Shown here piece after piece: positions 37,301-49,345 of a stretch of DNA of 64,000 nucleotides. Source of the stretch: Rostratula benghalensis (taxonomy: Eukaryota > Chordata > Aves > Charadriiformes > Rostratulidae). The notes beneath the pieces are model-generated. The model was not told the origin of the DNA. It was given only the letters and a program-made list of their open reading frames with translations, and did no database searches. Both the position numbers and the translations under genes were made by a program. The DNA is taken from positions 1,637,334 to 1,701,333 of the forward strand of contig VXAI01000088.1 of assembly GCA_013399305.1 (NCBI GenBank). Direction: 5' to 3'. Position 1 is the stretch's first letter; every line of letters begins with the position of its first letter.

Positions 37301-40300
37301 TTTAGCTATTGTCCTCAATTCTCATTGAGTTCAAAGCTAGCTGTTGTAGCTGTGCAGATTTATCTTTACAGTCATTATCTTTTGATAATATATTCACATA
37401 CAGTGAGATGTTCAGTCTTACCCCATAAAAGGAGGAAGCTGCTAAAGAGTCTGCTTGACAGCAGAAATGAAGCACACTTGATCTCACTGAGGAAGGAGAC
37501 ATAAGGTAAAAGCTAATAATATGGTGAAAAATGTGGGTTATGCACTTAGTATGTTTGGAAAATTCAGCAGGGTGGACGCTATGACTCACCGGTATAGAGC
37601 TACAGAAATCTGCAGGAAAGAAACCAACAGAACATACTCTCTTGTAACAAAATTTTATGCATTCATAAACATTTATTACTGAAAAAAAATAAAAAGAGAA
37701 ATACAAGCCTGGGGAGGTTGTATTATACATCTGTATAAATTAAAAATGTCCTCAAAAGCCAATATATTAAAACATTAGTTTTCCAAACTGACTGAAAATA
37801 TAGGAAATTATTTTATGCCAGCTGAACAGCCAGCTTTCCACTTGAGATTATTTATAGTTTCTTAAACTACAGTGTTTTGTCTTTCTTTTCACAAGTTAGA
37901 CTTTATAGTATGAGGTTGTTTTCTTCAGGCTGATTGTCAGATTTTAATGAGTCTGAGGTTTGGACATTCACAGCTGTTTGATAGTGCTGGCTACATAATC
38001 TTTTCCAATATTCTTGGGGTTTTGCAATATTCTCATTTCTACTGCTTAAGAAATGGAGCACCAGAAAAAGTTCATGAAAAAAAATACAGATTGTATCACT
38101 TTTAACATCAGTTTCTCTGGAGATAGATGTATGGACTCTGAAAGGAATTTGCATGGCCTTCATTTTGCCTGATAATATCGGGAGAATCATTTTCATATAA
38201 ATACACTTTTGACTTAGCACTTCATCACACAATCTTTAAACATTTCCCTCCAGAATATTCATTGATTTTTGTCTTCTGATCTATGTTATCTTTGCCTTGG
38301 AATTTGATTGGACTTATTATAAGCTTGGGCCTGCTCCAGGCTTTTCTGAGAACTCTTCTAATGTTAATACTGTATTTTGCAAGTAGTTGTGCCTCTTCAA
38401 CACACCAGACCAGTTATGTTTTTTCTTCTCATCTTCTGTAAACTCTCTGCGTCTTGTTCTTAATTATGTTTCTGTTTTCCTGGGAGACCCTGAAGATGAA
38501 TTGGTGAGATGGAAGCAGAGTATGATCAAGAAGCAAAGAAGGCAGAAAGGAAAGAAGGAAGACAAGAAAAAAGGCTTTGCAATGTCATGTATAAGCAGAA
38601 GCAGGAAACTTTCTCCTATCAGCATGCAAATTAGCAAAATACTTTGCACTTGCACTATCCCTCTTGCACATCTCAAAGGTCTCCTGAGTGTTTCTGCACT
38701 GCAAGCACCATAAATAAGCAAGTTTTGTTGCATTAGATAAACCAAACCCAACCCTTGAAATATGCCTTAGAAAGCGATAAAATATTGGAGGTAATCTTTG
38801 AATTGCAAGTCTAGTAGCGAATAGATAATTGTTAAGCTACTGACTTCAGTTGTCTTAAATGCTGATTTTTCAGATAACCATTAAGATGAAAGAAATTATC
38901 AGTTCCCGTATGTTACCTGATTTGCTTTTGCCACACTCATTTGTTAAAAGTAGTACGTATTACTGCAGTGTCAATTGACTCTCAGAAACAGTCAATGAAC
39001 GTCCACTGTGGCTGTTAGAAAGTCAGTGATTTCTCTGTGTGTGATAAATGTATCATGCCAGGAAGATCACAGATACTCTCCCCACAGAGACTAGTTAACG
39101 TTTTTTCAATCCATGTGTATATGACTGATCTTCAGTATTTAACATCATGAAAGAGGTGATTCCAGGCAATTGCGGTGTTCTCAAAACTAAAAGAAGCGAG
39201 TCCATGGAGTGGCCTTCTCACATGGAAAATTAAGTCTGTTTGTTGGACCAGTATTAGCAAAATGTTGCTGAACTGAAGCACCATTCCTCATTGTGCTGTC
39301 ATCTTTCAAGCCATTCAGACAGGAAAAAACCAACTTTTTATTACTGAACTACCAGGCAGTCCAAGCCACTAGGAAAACGTGGTTGGTTTTGGTTTTTTTT
39401 TCCACTTGCTGTTGTGTATCCTCCCAAATTACCAGAATCAAAGTGGTGAAGAGAAGGTTTTGGCCAGTCTCCCATATGTCGTCTGCTGGACAGTCTCAGT
39501 ACAGCTTTTAACCAGCTGGTTGTACTGATACAAAAGGAGACAGCTCAGTTTTCCAGTGGTGTCTTTACTAGTGTCTGTTTTTGCAGGAAGAGAGCGTGCT
39601 AGTGGGCTTGGATAGCTGGTGTCTAGCCCTGACTTTTTGTGACCTGCTGTGTATACCCAAGCCTAGGACTGGAATCACAATTTTGCAATGCATTTGTCTG
39701 GTGTTTGGTGTTTCTAGAGGCATTTAGAAATGTGGGAAATTGTACTTAACTTCTAATAATAGTGCCTTGAAGCGTTCAGATCATGAGGTCCATTCAGGGG
39801 CCAGCAGCCATAGCCACTTGGCTGTCAAAGAGGTGGCGGATGCAGCACGCAGCCTTTGCCTGCGGACACCAGGGCAAGAGCCCAGCTGCTATCCAGAGAC
39901 CGAGAGCTAAGCCTTCAAGCTGGCTTGCTTGTGCTCTGAGGCCAACTGGCCTAGAAATACGTGTGACTGAAACTGCGTTGCATAGTTCTGGGTCACTTTC
40001 TATTGGCACTTACCCTAGCCTGGATTTGCAGATGCAGCCTGAGGTTTGGAAGGGTGTATGTTTTTGTCATCCAAAACTGCACAGGCTCAGACGTCTGCCT
40101 TTACAAGTTGCTGTCAGTAACTGACCCAAAGAGTCCTTTTTCAAGGAATACATGGAAGCTTATTGCACAGCTTCTATGCTATAAGGGTTGTTGTAGTACT
40201 CTCAAAACAAAAAAACCCCATTCCTTCTGCGTCTGACTGAAAAAAAGAGACAGATATGGTGTACCGCTTACTCGGGGAAATTATTAACACTTGCTCAGAT

Positions 40301-41852
40301 TGGCAGTTTCATTGAAGTGAGATGTCTATTGTGAGTAAAGGATTGTACTATATAGTCCCAGTTATTATTGCTATTTTAGCTGAATATTTCATGTAGGTAG
40401 ATGAGGTAGTATGAACTCTAACGCTGTCAGTGTGTGAGTGGTACAACTCTTACATCTCTGAGCAAGACAATTCATTATTTTTGCTTCCCAGGGGTTGTGA
40501 ACAAAATTAAAATTTCTGTAAGAACAGATTCCCTGAAGGTCCGGAGTGACCTCTTTTCTCATTTTTCATGATAGGACCTTAAATCAAATGCAACAGTTTT
40601 CAGTTAATAGATTTCATTTGCTGACAGCATGACATTGTTGGTATTTAGGCTTAAATTCATATTCTGTCAAATCTCATTAGTTTATTGTAATGAGGATCAT
40701 CTTGATTGTAGCTTCCTGGCTTCAGTAATAGCTAGGATATCTTTTAATAGCCATGCAAAGCTCTGTTATCACATCCTTATTTCTTTAAGTACTCATTGTG
40801 GTTTCTTATGGGATGTGCCTCCCTCAAATGAGAGGTGTTAATATTTGAAAAATATTTAATGAAAGATAAAGCTATTTGAGATGTTTCGCCATTTTCATAT
40901 TTTAAAAGGCTCTACTTCTCATTATTGTCTTGAAGTCTACTAATGTTTTTGTGACCTAGCTATCAGAGAGTGTTTTGTCCAACCAGTTTGATGGATTGTC
41001 ATGAGCTAGTGAAAGAGAAGAATGTGACAGCCATTTGTTTCTCTGTTTTAAAGAATAGTCTTGGGGCAGTTTGTATAGGCAACAGTTCTGGGGTAATACT
41101 GTAACAATGACTTGTTGAGCTTTTCAGGCAATTCAGTATCAGCTGTCATGCACAGCAGTCTGTGGAAGTTATTTGTGGTGCCATTGAAAAGTTATGGATT
41201 GCATGATTCTCTACAAAGAAAGTACTCACTTTGTCTTTTGAGTCTATTAAAGCATTTTCTACAGGAAGTTTTCAGTCCTGCTGTTTTGTTATAACAATGC
41301 TCCTTTTTGATAGCAGTATTTTTACTTGGTGTGTATGGCTTTTGTGGTATTTTTTGAAAGAGCTAGAATTAATACCTGTAATCAGTAAGTGTATGCCCAC
41401 ACAAAATTTTACTAGCCATTTGTGCAGGACTTTGTCAGTGTAGCTGTACCTACTAGTGCAAGAGGGAAAATTGGGTGTAGTTAGTCTTTCTCATTTCCTG
41501 TTTACTTATCCTTGGAGAAATTGACACAAGGGACAATAAACTCCTCTAACTTGTGACAAGATCCTGAGAATCATTTATGATACTGACCCTTCATTCTTGT
41601 CTTGGTGGAGCATTATGAAGCATTTACACTTTGTCAGTGTAAATGTATTGTATGTATAATTACGTGAGATACAGCTGTCAAAAACGTAAATTAAAATATT
41701 TAGAAGTGCAGCATTTATACATTGGAGTGTATTCTCAACCTGATCTTAAATGTTATAGACTGTTATTTTTCACTTGTTGTGTGATTCAATGTGGAAAGTA
41801 TTCATCAGGTTCAAAATCATGTTGACTTTGATCCTTCTTTTTTTCTTTTTAG
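34331..41852. other. Intron-like AT-rich stretch
   Basis: No repeat of recognised family and no secure exon. Homopolymer T runs occur at 34,433-34,447 and 36,678-36,694. A good acceptor-like site at 35,515 ('tctttttcacag') leads into a short frame without a strong donor. A GC-richer patch at 39,783-40,124 is open for 113 codons but unrecognised. If the exon model below is right, this is mostly first intron. Confidence 0.4.
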
Positions 41853-41878
41853 GAGGACTGAAAATCTCTGCAGTTACA
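41853..41878 (+). CDS. Candidate 26-nt micro-exon, unknown gene
   Basis: Bounded by a strong acceptor (pyrimidine tract ending 'ttctttttag') and a near-consensus donor ('ttacagtaagtg', cut before gtaagt). In the frame that enters with one base, it reads RTENLCSY and leaves one base. That base completes a codon with the two-base entry of the next candidate exon (44,787), so the pair is phase-compatible. A second acceptor three bases on (NAG-GAG) could shift it. It may instead be a 5' untranslated exon if translation starts at 44,828. The product is not recognised. Short length makes the call uncertain. Confidence 0.4.
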
Positions 41879-44786
41879 GTAAGTGAAAAATCAACATAAT
41901 AAGAAAAAGTTGATTTAACTTTTCATATGGAAATATGTTTTCTGAGTATAGTTAGGAAAAAAGTCTTAAAGAGACCAGATTCAAAGATTTTATCCTTTTA
42001 AAATAAGGGTGGTTATTCAAGAAAAAACATTTAAAACATAGAAAAATCTTACTCACCAGGGTTGAAATTAACTTCACCTGCACAAATTCTTAGTAATAAT
42101 CTATGAAACCATTCATACAAGAAGGAAAGCCAAATCTTTTTGGAATGCTGAAGTTTTATAGTTGTCAGGTATGCCACATTACTAAAAATCAAGCCCTACA
42201 TAGCAGTCTTTCAGTTTCGCCTAACTTTGCCTGTACTTTTGCAACAAATGCAAATATATCCTTGGCAACATGAGTATGTATCTGATTTAAAAGTCACATC
42301 ACTGCATTTGGTAGAGGAGGTAGAAAAAGGGAAGCAAAAATAAAGACATGAAAAATGGAAAGAGAAAAAACTCCGATGAAACCTTGCTGACCAGAAGACA
42401 AAATTAATAGAGAGTTTCTACCATTTTTAGAGGATTTAAACTAAAATAGCAATTCAGAATATAACCCTGCAGAACTCCTGTCACAGGGACCCTTACTCTA
42501 ATTTATAAAGAGAATCAGGGTATTTTGAAAAGGGGTTCCTGTCACCAGAACCTTCCCTCTTTTCAAGCTTAACCACTAACCATTCACCACAAGCGGTAGG
42601 CAAATAACTAGCTTAACTGGCCAGCTAGGATAAGCTATAATAACTGCTTAGATTAAAAAAAAAAAAAAAAAGGAAATAGTTGGTCTTATACTATTTTATG
42701 TTGAGAAGTGCAGTGAATGATCACAGAGATGTTTTTCATAGCTTCACAAATATTTTGCACTCCTAAAATACCTTAGGGCACTTTTTGGTTTTGTTTCATT
42801 TGTATTTATGCAATTATGTATACATAAATACTAGGTATAATGTGTGTGCACATATATTTTTTTTTTTAATCTGATAGTATTTCTGTCCTCACCAATTAAG
42901 AATTCTCTCAAACATACCATAGTCAATAAAAGAATCCTCTTTAGTCCTTTGCTGTGTCCTATACTAATTTTCAGATGAAGTTAATACCTTTTTGTCCAGT
43001 TCTTTGTGTATGATTTTATTGAATAATACCAACACAGATAAAACAATGTTTTTTTCAGTCCTCTGAACATTTTCTGTGGGCACCTTTGCAACAGGAGGGC
43101 ATTACTAAAGTAGTTTGCAAAAGGAAATATCCTTCTTTTCAGCAGTGAAAAAATTTTAGTCACAATGAACTTTAGGACAATGCTGAACAATGAGGACAAC
43201 ATTATTTTATTTCTATGTTTTTGCGAATGTAATTAAAATTATTTTATTTTCTTTATATCAGCAAACTTTTGAGACATGCAGATTAAAGCATCTGTGCAAT
43301 CCACTGGACAGAAAGCCGGTTTGAAGGAAGTAGGTTTCTGGATATTGAATTTTGGAATCTCCATGTTCCTTTAATAATAAAATAAAAAGAAATTATTTTG
43401 CCTTCCTTAGGCAGAATATCTCCTGGTCTCAGTGACAGCTTTTTGATATTAAGATCTACAAGGAAAGAACCTTAATGAAAAAAAATTCCTAGCTTATGAA
43501 GGAAGTTGTTTATTAATTTCGATTTTAGACAACCAGGAATTTATATTATATAACCAAGTGTTGTTTATGAGGTACTGGGTGCAGCTGGATTATTAAAGTT
43601 TATAGGCAGAACATAAGTAGTGAAAAACAGTATTTTTACACACATGATCTAAAATTTCTGTATTTCCTGCAGATTTTGGTAGCTATTTCTTAATTTAAAA
43701 TAGATTTATAATTCTGAGGGCCCTTAACTTCTTTTACAATGTTCTTAGAAAGGTATAACATAGAATATACCAGAAAATATACCCATCGATTCATAGTTCG
43801 GTGCTTATTCACAGTAAAGTGAGAGCTGGCTGTTTCTGCTGCCAGGTAGAAACCTGAGAATATACAACTAGTGAAATAAATCCTAAATACATGTAATGAT
43901 ATGTTATGTGGTGTGATCCATAGAGGCATCCTTCAACTTACTTAAATTAGGTAACAGAAGGTCAGATTGAAGGTTCTGGCTTGAGCCTGGTGGTATGAGA
44001 AAATAGAATTAAGCATCTAGGACATCTGGTTTTGAATTTAGCTACCTACATTTAACCTGTGTTTTATTTTTGGACTCCAGTATTGATTGGGATTTTGCCT
44101 TTACCATCTAATGCTGAATAAAGTATCCCCTGTTCGTATGGTGGTTTTTGTTATTTTTTTTTTTTTAAGGTGGTGGGCAAACTGCTGTTGTTATTTTTAA
44201 ATATCTGATAAATATTATACAACTTAAGTTTATAAAAAATCTTGCCATTTTGGTGCCAGACTTTCAAAAGAGCAATTGGTACAGGATGGCTAAGATTAGA
44301 CTGGTATTCATGTTTCTTGGAAGGATCTACCTTTCTTGTGGGATACATAGGTTCATATTCTGAAAATTGCATTGGTGCCAACAGACCTTATTTCATGGGC
44401 AAATGATTTTAGTGGCTTCACAGAGTAAAACAAACTCTGTCTGAATAAAGTTTCCAATGTGTGGCCTTAATAGTTGTATATACTTAAAAATCTACAAAAT
44501 TTACACATTAGTTTTTAAAAAAAAATTATCATCTCTGCATAGCAGAAAATATTTGCCCTACTGAAATTACCTGGGCTTAACCATGTGCTACAAGAGAATT
44601 ATGGGCTATTGGTAAGAATTTAAGAGTCCCTTGATTAAAAAAAAAAAAAGTATTATTGAAAGGTTGTTGGATGCTATATATGAAAGCCAATACAGACTTC
44701 CTAATAGGAATGATATTTTCTCAACAGGTAAACTTTAACTGAAGTTAACTTTTTTTAGTCAATGGTGATATATTCCTGTCTTTCAG
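41879..44786. other. Candidate intron
   Basis: AT-rich sequence with an A run at about 42,655-42,671 and T run at 42,858-42,868. No repeat family or independent gene was recognised. It is an intron only if the flanking candidate exons are real. Confidence 0.35.
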
Positions 44787-44897
44787 CAGAATTTCCTGTT
44801 GGGTTTCAGTTCCATGACTTTCTCTTGATGGATGTTGGTGGAGATAATTCTTATGAAATGATGCATCGTGAAAAATTCAAGGGGAAGCATGAAGCAA
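44787..44897 (+). CDS. Candidate coding exon, unknown gene
   Basis: The acceptor is pyrimidine-rich and ends 'gtctttcag'; a NAGNAG alternative could start it three bases later. The donor is 'gcaagtgagt', cut before gtgagt. Of the three frames only one is open; it enters with two bases and leaves one. The peptide includes EFPVGFQFHDFLL then MDVGGDNSYEMMH and a basic tail. A methionine codon at 44,828 could be the start of translation, with the upstream part untranslated. The exit phase matches the candidate exon at 61,101, 16.2 kb on. No domain was recognised: polar and charged, probably an unstructured segment. Confidence 0.5.
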
Positions 44898-47800
44898 GTG
44901 AGTCGCTCTCACTGAAAGCTGGAGGTCTGCATTTGCACTGAGTAAAACTACTTAATTTTGTGATTAAGTACTGCTTAGTGAACTTGTGTCAATAGGTATG
45001 AAGGTGCAGCCACACAGGAGGTCTGTGAGAAGTTTGTGGAGCTGGTCCTTCTGTGTAGTCATTGTTACTTGAACTCGTTGAAAATTGTTAACTGTTAAGT
45101 AATCTCTACATTGTGGAGGTAATTCTACTTTGGAGGAAACTCTGTGTTGAGACTTCTTCCAGCATCTAAGCCAGCGCAGATAGAGCAGCATTGCCCACGC
45201 GTCATTGTCGTGGGTGTGTACTGTGGGTGGACAATGTTCGGGAGGATGTAAGGTTGAGCAAAATGCATAACTTCCCTGTAACAGATATTTAATACCGGTG
45301 CCTGAAATGCTTCTGTGTCCTGTGAGAAATTGCAGGCTGCTGTTAGGCTCCTGCTTTGTGTTAAATACCAAACTTTTCCAAGTTTGGTAGCTAGCTTAAG
45401 TTCACCCTGAAACACATGATGAGACCTATTAGTGAGCAACCTGATGCATCTCACTATCAGTCAGAATGATGTTCCTGCCATTTTCTTTTCTCGATTTTGT
45501 TCCTGTAAGTTGTTACTCCTCTTCCTCTTAGGACATAAGCCAACTTAAAATATGTGTAAGGTCTCTCTGGATCACCAGTCTTAATCTTTCCTGGTCACTT
45601 TCCCAGGCCATTTCTGGCTGTGCGGATTTCCCTTCAAAGTAATGAAGTCCTGCTTTGATACAATGTTGCAGTTTTCCAGGAGTAAATGAAGGGGTTTTGT
45701 TAGGCTATTACTGGAATTACTGCATACACACATATTCTCTGCCCCTTTACTTAACATTCTGTCCGAATTGAACAGGAAGAGTGCTTCTTGTATATTACAG
45801 TTAAAATACAGTATTTAATGTTTGCATACATTGAGGCTTTTCACAGGCATTATCCATAAACTTTCATGGAGTTCCTGGAATTCTGTGTTGCAAGTATTTG
45901 GAATGGTTTGCACACTGGATCTACTTTTTCCCCATATTTTGTGAGCTGGACATTGCCCAGGTGCCCTGTGTTGTTCGGCTGTAGACAGCATCTGTTAATC
46001 TGTAGACATTAAGTTTAGAAAGTATCTTATTTGGCTACTCAGTTAAAAATTATTTGTTTGATTGTAAATTGTATACCGGATATGTTAGCAGATTTTAATT
46101 TTGACTAATAATTCTGATGCCAGTGTTACCACTTTAGCAGGGGAGGGTGCAAGAGGAATGAACAGTGTCAGGGTTAAATTTGACCTCTGAGGTGGATATC
46201 TGAACAAAAAATATGTAATGGTGCATGAAACCAATAATTTGTCCCATTTTTCCTGGAGAAAAGGGCTTCACCTTCCCAAAATAATTTTATTACATGCAAA
46301 CAGAACTTAGAAAAATAGAAAAGGAAATGAAATGTGGGTTAAAGTCAACAGGTAGAGATGCTACTTTTTACCCAGGTGCTGTTGGGTTAGAGCAACTGCT
46401 TGAATAAAGTTCTTATTTCCTGAAGGAGGTGAACATGTATTTCTCTAATGAAGGATGCTTTAGAGAGAGAGAGAGAGAAGAGGCAGGAGAAGAGTCTTCT
46501 CAGGTGGCCCATTGAAACTCTACTGCTTTGAATAAATAATTAAGCTTTCACACCTCTCAGGCAACTGTTCTCACCGCTGCTGACAGAGTCTCTTGTCTGT
46601 TCTCAGTAACTCTTTTAAGTATTTTATGAAAAATAAAAGCATGGCAGCAACGGAACAATCCCAATGCATTGACAAAACCAGTTGCAGCGATGCACACAGC
46701 CAGGCTGATGAAGAGAAGACTTGTCTGATGCACTTAGTAGTTGGGTGAAATATCTGAATGCTGGTATTTGTCCTGGTGGACATTTAATTATTTATGCAGG
46801 GTGGAATGGATATGGCAAGAAGGGCAGAGCTCCAGTTACGGCAAAGTGGTTCATATCTCATGGGCAAAGGAGGAAGTGGAATTCTTTTAACCTATGGCTT
46901 AGACAAAAGCACTAGCCACTGAGCTGTGGAGTGAAAGCTCTCCAAATTGAGGCCATGTTTTTTAATGGGGCACTATATATTTGTTCCACTTTCTCTGAGC
47001 ACCGATCTCCACCTCTTTGCCTGCTACCCATCATGCACTAAATCTATCAGCCAAGAAGTCCTTCCCCAGTCTGCTGAGCTGTCCTGGGAGTGCCCATCAT
47101 TTGCTACCTGTTGTCTCCCATCTTCCAGACTCTGGATTTGGTGTTGCACATGCTCATCAGCTTTCCCAAAACCATTACTGGGAGTTCATCTTCCATGTAC
47201 TGATTCAAGAAACAAAGTCATTTTTAATAGAAAACAAACAACAGTGATCATGTGTTTTTTGGTAATGAAACACTTTGAGACAGCTGTCTATTTTCATGAA
47301 GATGACTGTGTATTTCATAAATAAGTCTTTTTCCCTTCATGAACCTAGAAGAAGCCTACCTAGCCTACCTGGCACCATATGGCTCATGCTATAGTTTCCA
47401 ATATTTTTTGTGATAGCTGGACTTCAATAGATCTGTGATTGATTACTTTGGTTTCTTTCTTCAAAATGGCTTAACATTTAATTATGGGCCTGTCAGCCTT
47501 TTAGGTGTTTTAACTCAGTTTTAGTTTCTCACAGTGGGTAGGTACTGAAGTGACATCAGCTTAGTAATAGATTGAACAGATCCTATGGGAGAATAACTGA
47601 CCTTGAGAAATTAGAAAAGCAAAATGTAAGTATGTGTAATTAGACCAGCAAAGTGTAAGCTTGCTTCTCTAGTGAGGGCAAATGGCATATATGAAAATAT
47701 TAAACAGCTGCTGGCAGCATGGTACTGAAATATCAGATAATCCCAGTTCTTATCTCAGATGAATTCCAAAGGCATTGCTCCTGGAAGCTTTCTTATCACT

Positions 47801-48560
47801 GGGAGGAACCATCTGAATTTTTCATATACCTTGATGGGTTATAAATTAGCTGTAATCACTCTGGAGAAAGACCTGTGCCTCACAGGGGAAAGCTCAATAA
47901 GAACATCTGCTCAATGTGCTGTGGTGGTCAAAGAAGCAAAGAGGATAGCAGGTTATATTAGGGAAAATATGTAGAATGATACTGAGGTTGCAGCATTACT
48001 GTTACGAGTATAGATGCATTATCTTTATTTCTGTGCTTAATGCTTCAGGAATTTTAATGCTTCAGGATTTCCAGTATTTCAGGAATTATAGGTATACCAT
48101 ATTGGTATTGACTGTTTTCTGGTTGGTTTTAAGGTGGAAGATGACAGATAGTTTTATTTTTATTTATACCCTTTTCTTTATTACATAGAAATAGTGCTTA
48201 AAGCTTGAGCAAGTATTAACTCCTGTAGCACTATCATAAATAAAAGTGAGAGAAAATCTATATGTTAAGGTCATCATGTCTTAAACAAAGGTTCAAGTGC
48301 AAAGCACATTATTTGAGATGTAAGAGGATTTTTATTATGAGGAAAGCTTGAAACAATGGGAAAAAATTGCATTATTGAATGTGCAGTATCAAAGTGGTCA
48401 TAGAATAGGAAAACAGAAGATGGAGCAATGGAACAACTCTCTTAGGAGGACTGAGGGATGGTCAGAGAATTGGAAAGATGACAAACACCAGAGTGATCCA
48501 GGAAACCCTTTTATACCTATTCCCCATCATTCTGACCTTTGGAACTCACCTGCCACAGCA
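44898..48560. other. Candidate intron, no recognised repeats
   Basis: Contains a GA microsatellite at 46,462-46,479. Minus-strand frames at 44,964-45,371 (135 codons) and 45,125-45,454 (109 codons) overlap each other in different frames without a recognisable family. A 66-base open segment with a donor at 47,626 was considered and rejected. Confidence 0.35.
46462..46479. repeat. (AG)n microsatellite
   Basis: Eight consecutive AG/GA dinucleotides are directly visible. Confidence 0.9.
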
Positions 48561-49345
48561 TTATGGAATCAGGGAATTGTCAGAGTTGGAAGGGACCTCC
48601 AGAGATCCTTTAATCCAACTCCCCTGCTAAAGCAGGGTTGCCCAGAGCACGTCACTCAGGACTGCATCCAGGCGGGGCTTAAAAGTCTCCAGAGAAGGGG
48701 ACTCCACACCCTCCTGGGGCAGTTTCTTCCAGGGCTCTGGTACTTCACCAGAAAGAAGTTTTTCCTCATATTTTAATGGAACCTCTTATGTTCCAGCTTG
48801 TGTCCTTTGCCCCCTGTCCTTTCACTGGGAACCACTGAAAAGAGTCCAGCTCCATCCTCCTTCAACCCACCCTTTAGATACCTGTGAGCATAAATAAGGT
48901 CTCCCCTCAGCCTTCTTTTCTCCAGGCTGAAGGCTCCCTCAGCCTTTCCTCATCAGGGAGATGCTCCAATCCCTCCATCATCGTTGTTGCCCTACGCTGG
49001 ACTCTCTCCAGTTCCCTGTCTCTCTTGAACTGGGGAGCCCAGAACTGGATGCAGTGTTCCGGTTGTGGCCTCACCAGTGCAGAGTAGAGGGGGAGAATGA
49101 CCTCCCTCCACCCACTGGCCACACTGTTCCCAAGGTTTCATTGGCCCTCTTGGCCACAAGGGCACATTGCTGGCTCATGCTGTCTACCAGGACACACAGA
49201 TCCTCCTCAGAAGTGCTTTCCAGCAGGTCTGCCCCTAACCTGTATTGGTGCTCAGAATTCTTCCTCCCCATTGGCAGGCAGTGGTGAGGTGGCACTTCAG
49301 GCAGTCAAGGTGGTCCTCCAGGTTTTTGTGAAGAGCCTGCAGAGA
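48561..49345 (-). mobile_element. CR1: CR1 LINE with ORF2 carboxyl end, minus orientation
   Basis: Left to right the antisense 3' end ('gtcagagttggaagggacct', 'ccctgctaaagcagggttgc') is followed by the ORF2 carboxyl end. On the minus strand 49,295-49,071 encodes [20 protein letters not shown], and 49,122-48,907 encodes [11 protein letters not shown] followed by [10 protein letters not shown] and VQRRAT. These are hallmark CR1 ORF2 carboxyl motifs. The two stretches are in different frames, so at least one frameshift separates them, and the copy is dead. It is the longest minus-strand CR1 here (about 785 bases). The right-hand (5') truncation point is approximate. Confidence 0.92.

Noticed and set aside
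38387..38713. 108-codon frame with a Lys/Arg/Glu-rich stretch
   Set aside because: The charge comes from a purine run (gaaag/caaag repeats); splice borders are poor and the opposite strand is equally open.
40402..40411. let-7 seed-like TGAGGTAGTA
   Set aside because: Only the first ten bases match and no complementary arm for a precursor hairpin is present nearby.
44964..45454. Overlapping 135- and 109-codon minus-strand frames
   Set aside because: They are mutually overlapping in different frames with no recognised motifs and no splice support.
47560..47625. 66-base open segment with donor 'aaaatgtaagt'
   Set aside because: Its acceptor is weak, the better upstream acceptor brings an in-frame stop, and its phase (0/0) would break the otherwise consistent chain.
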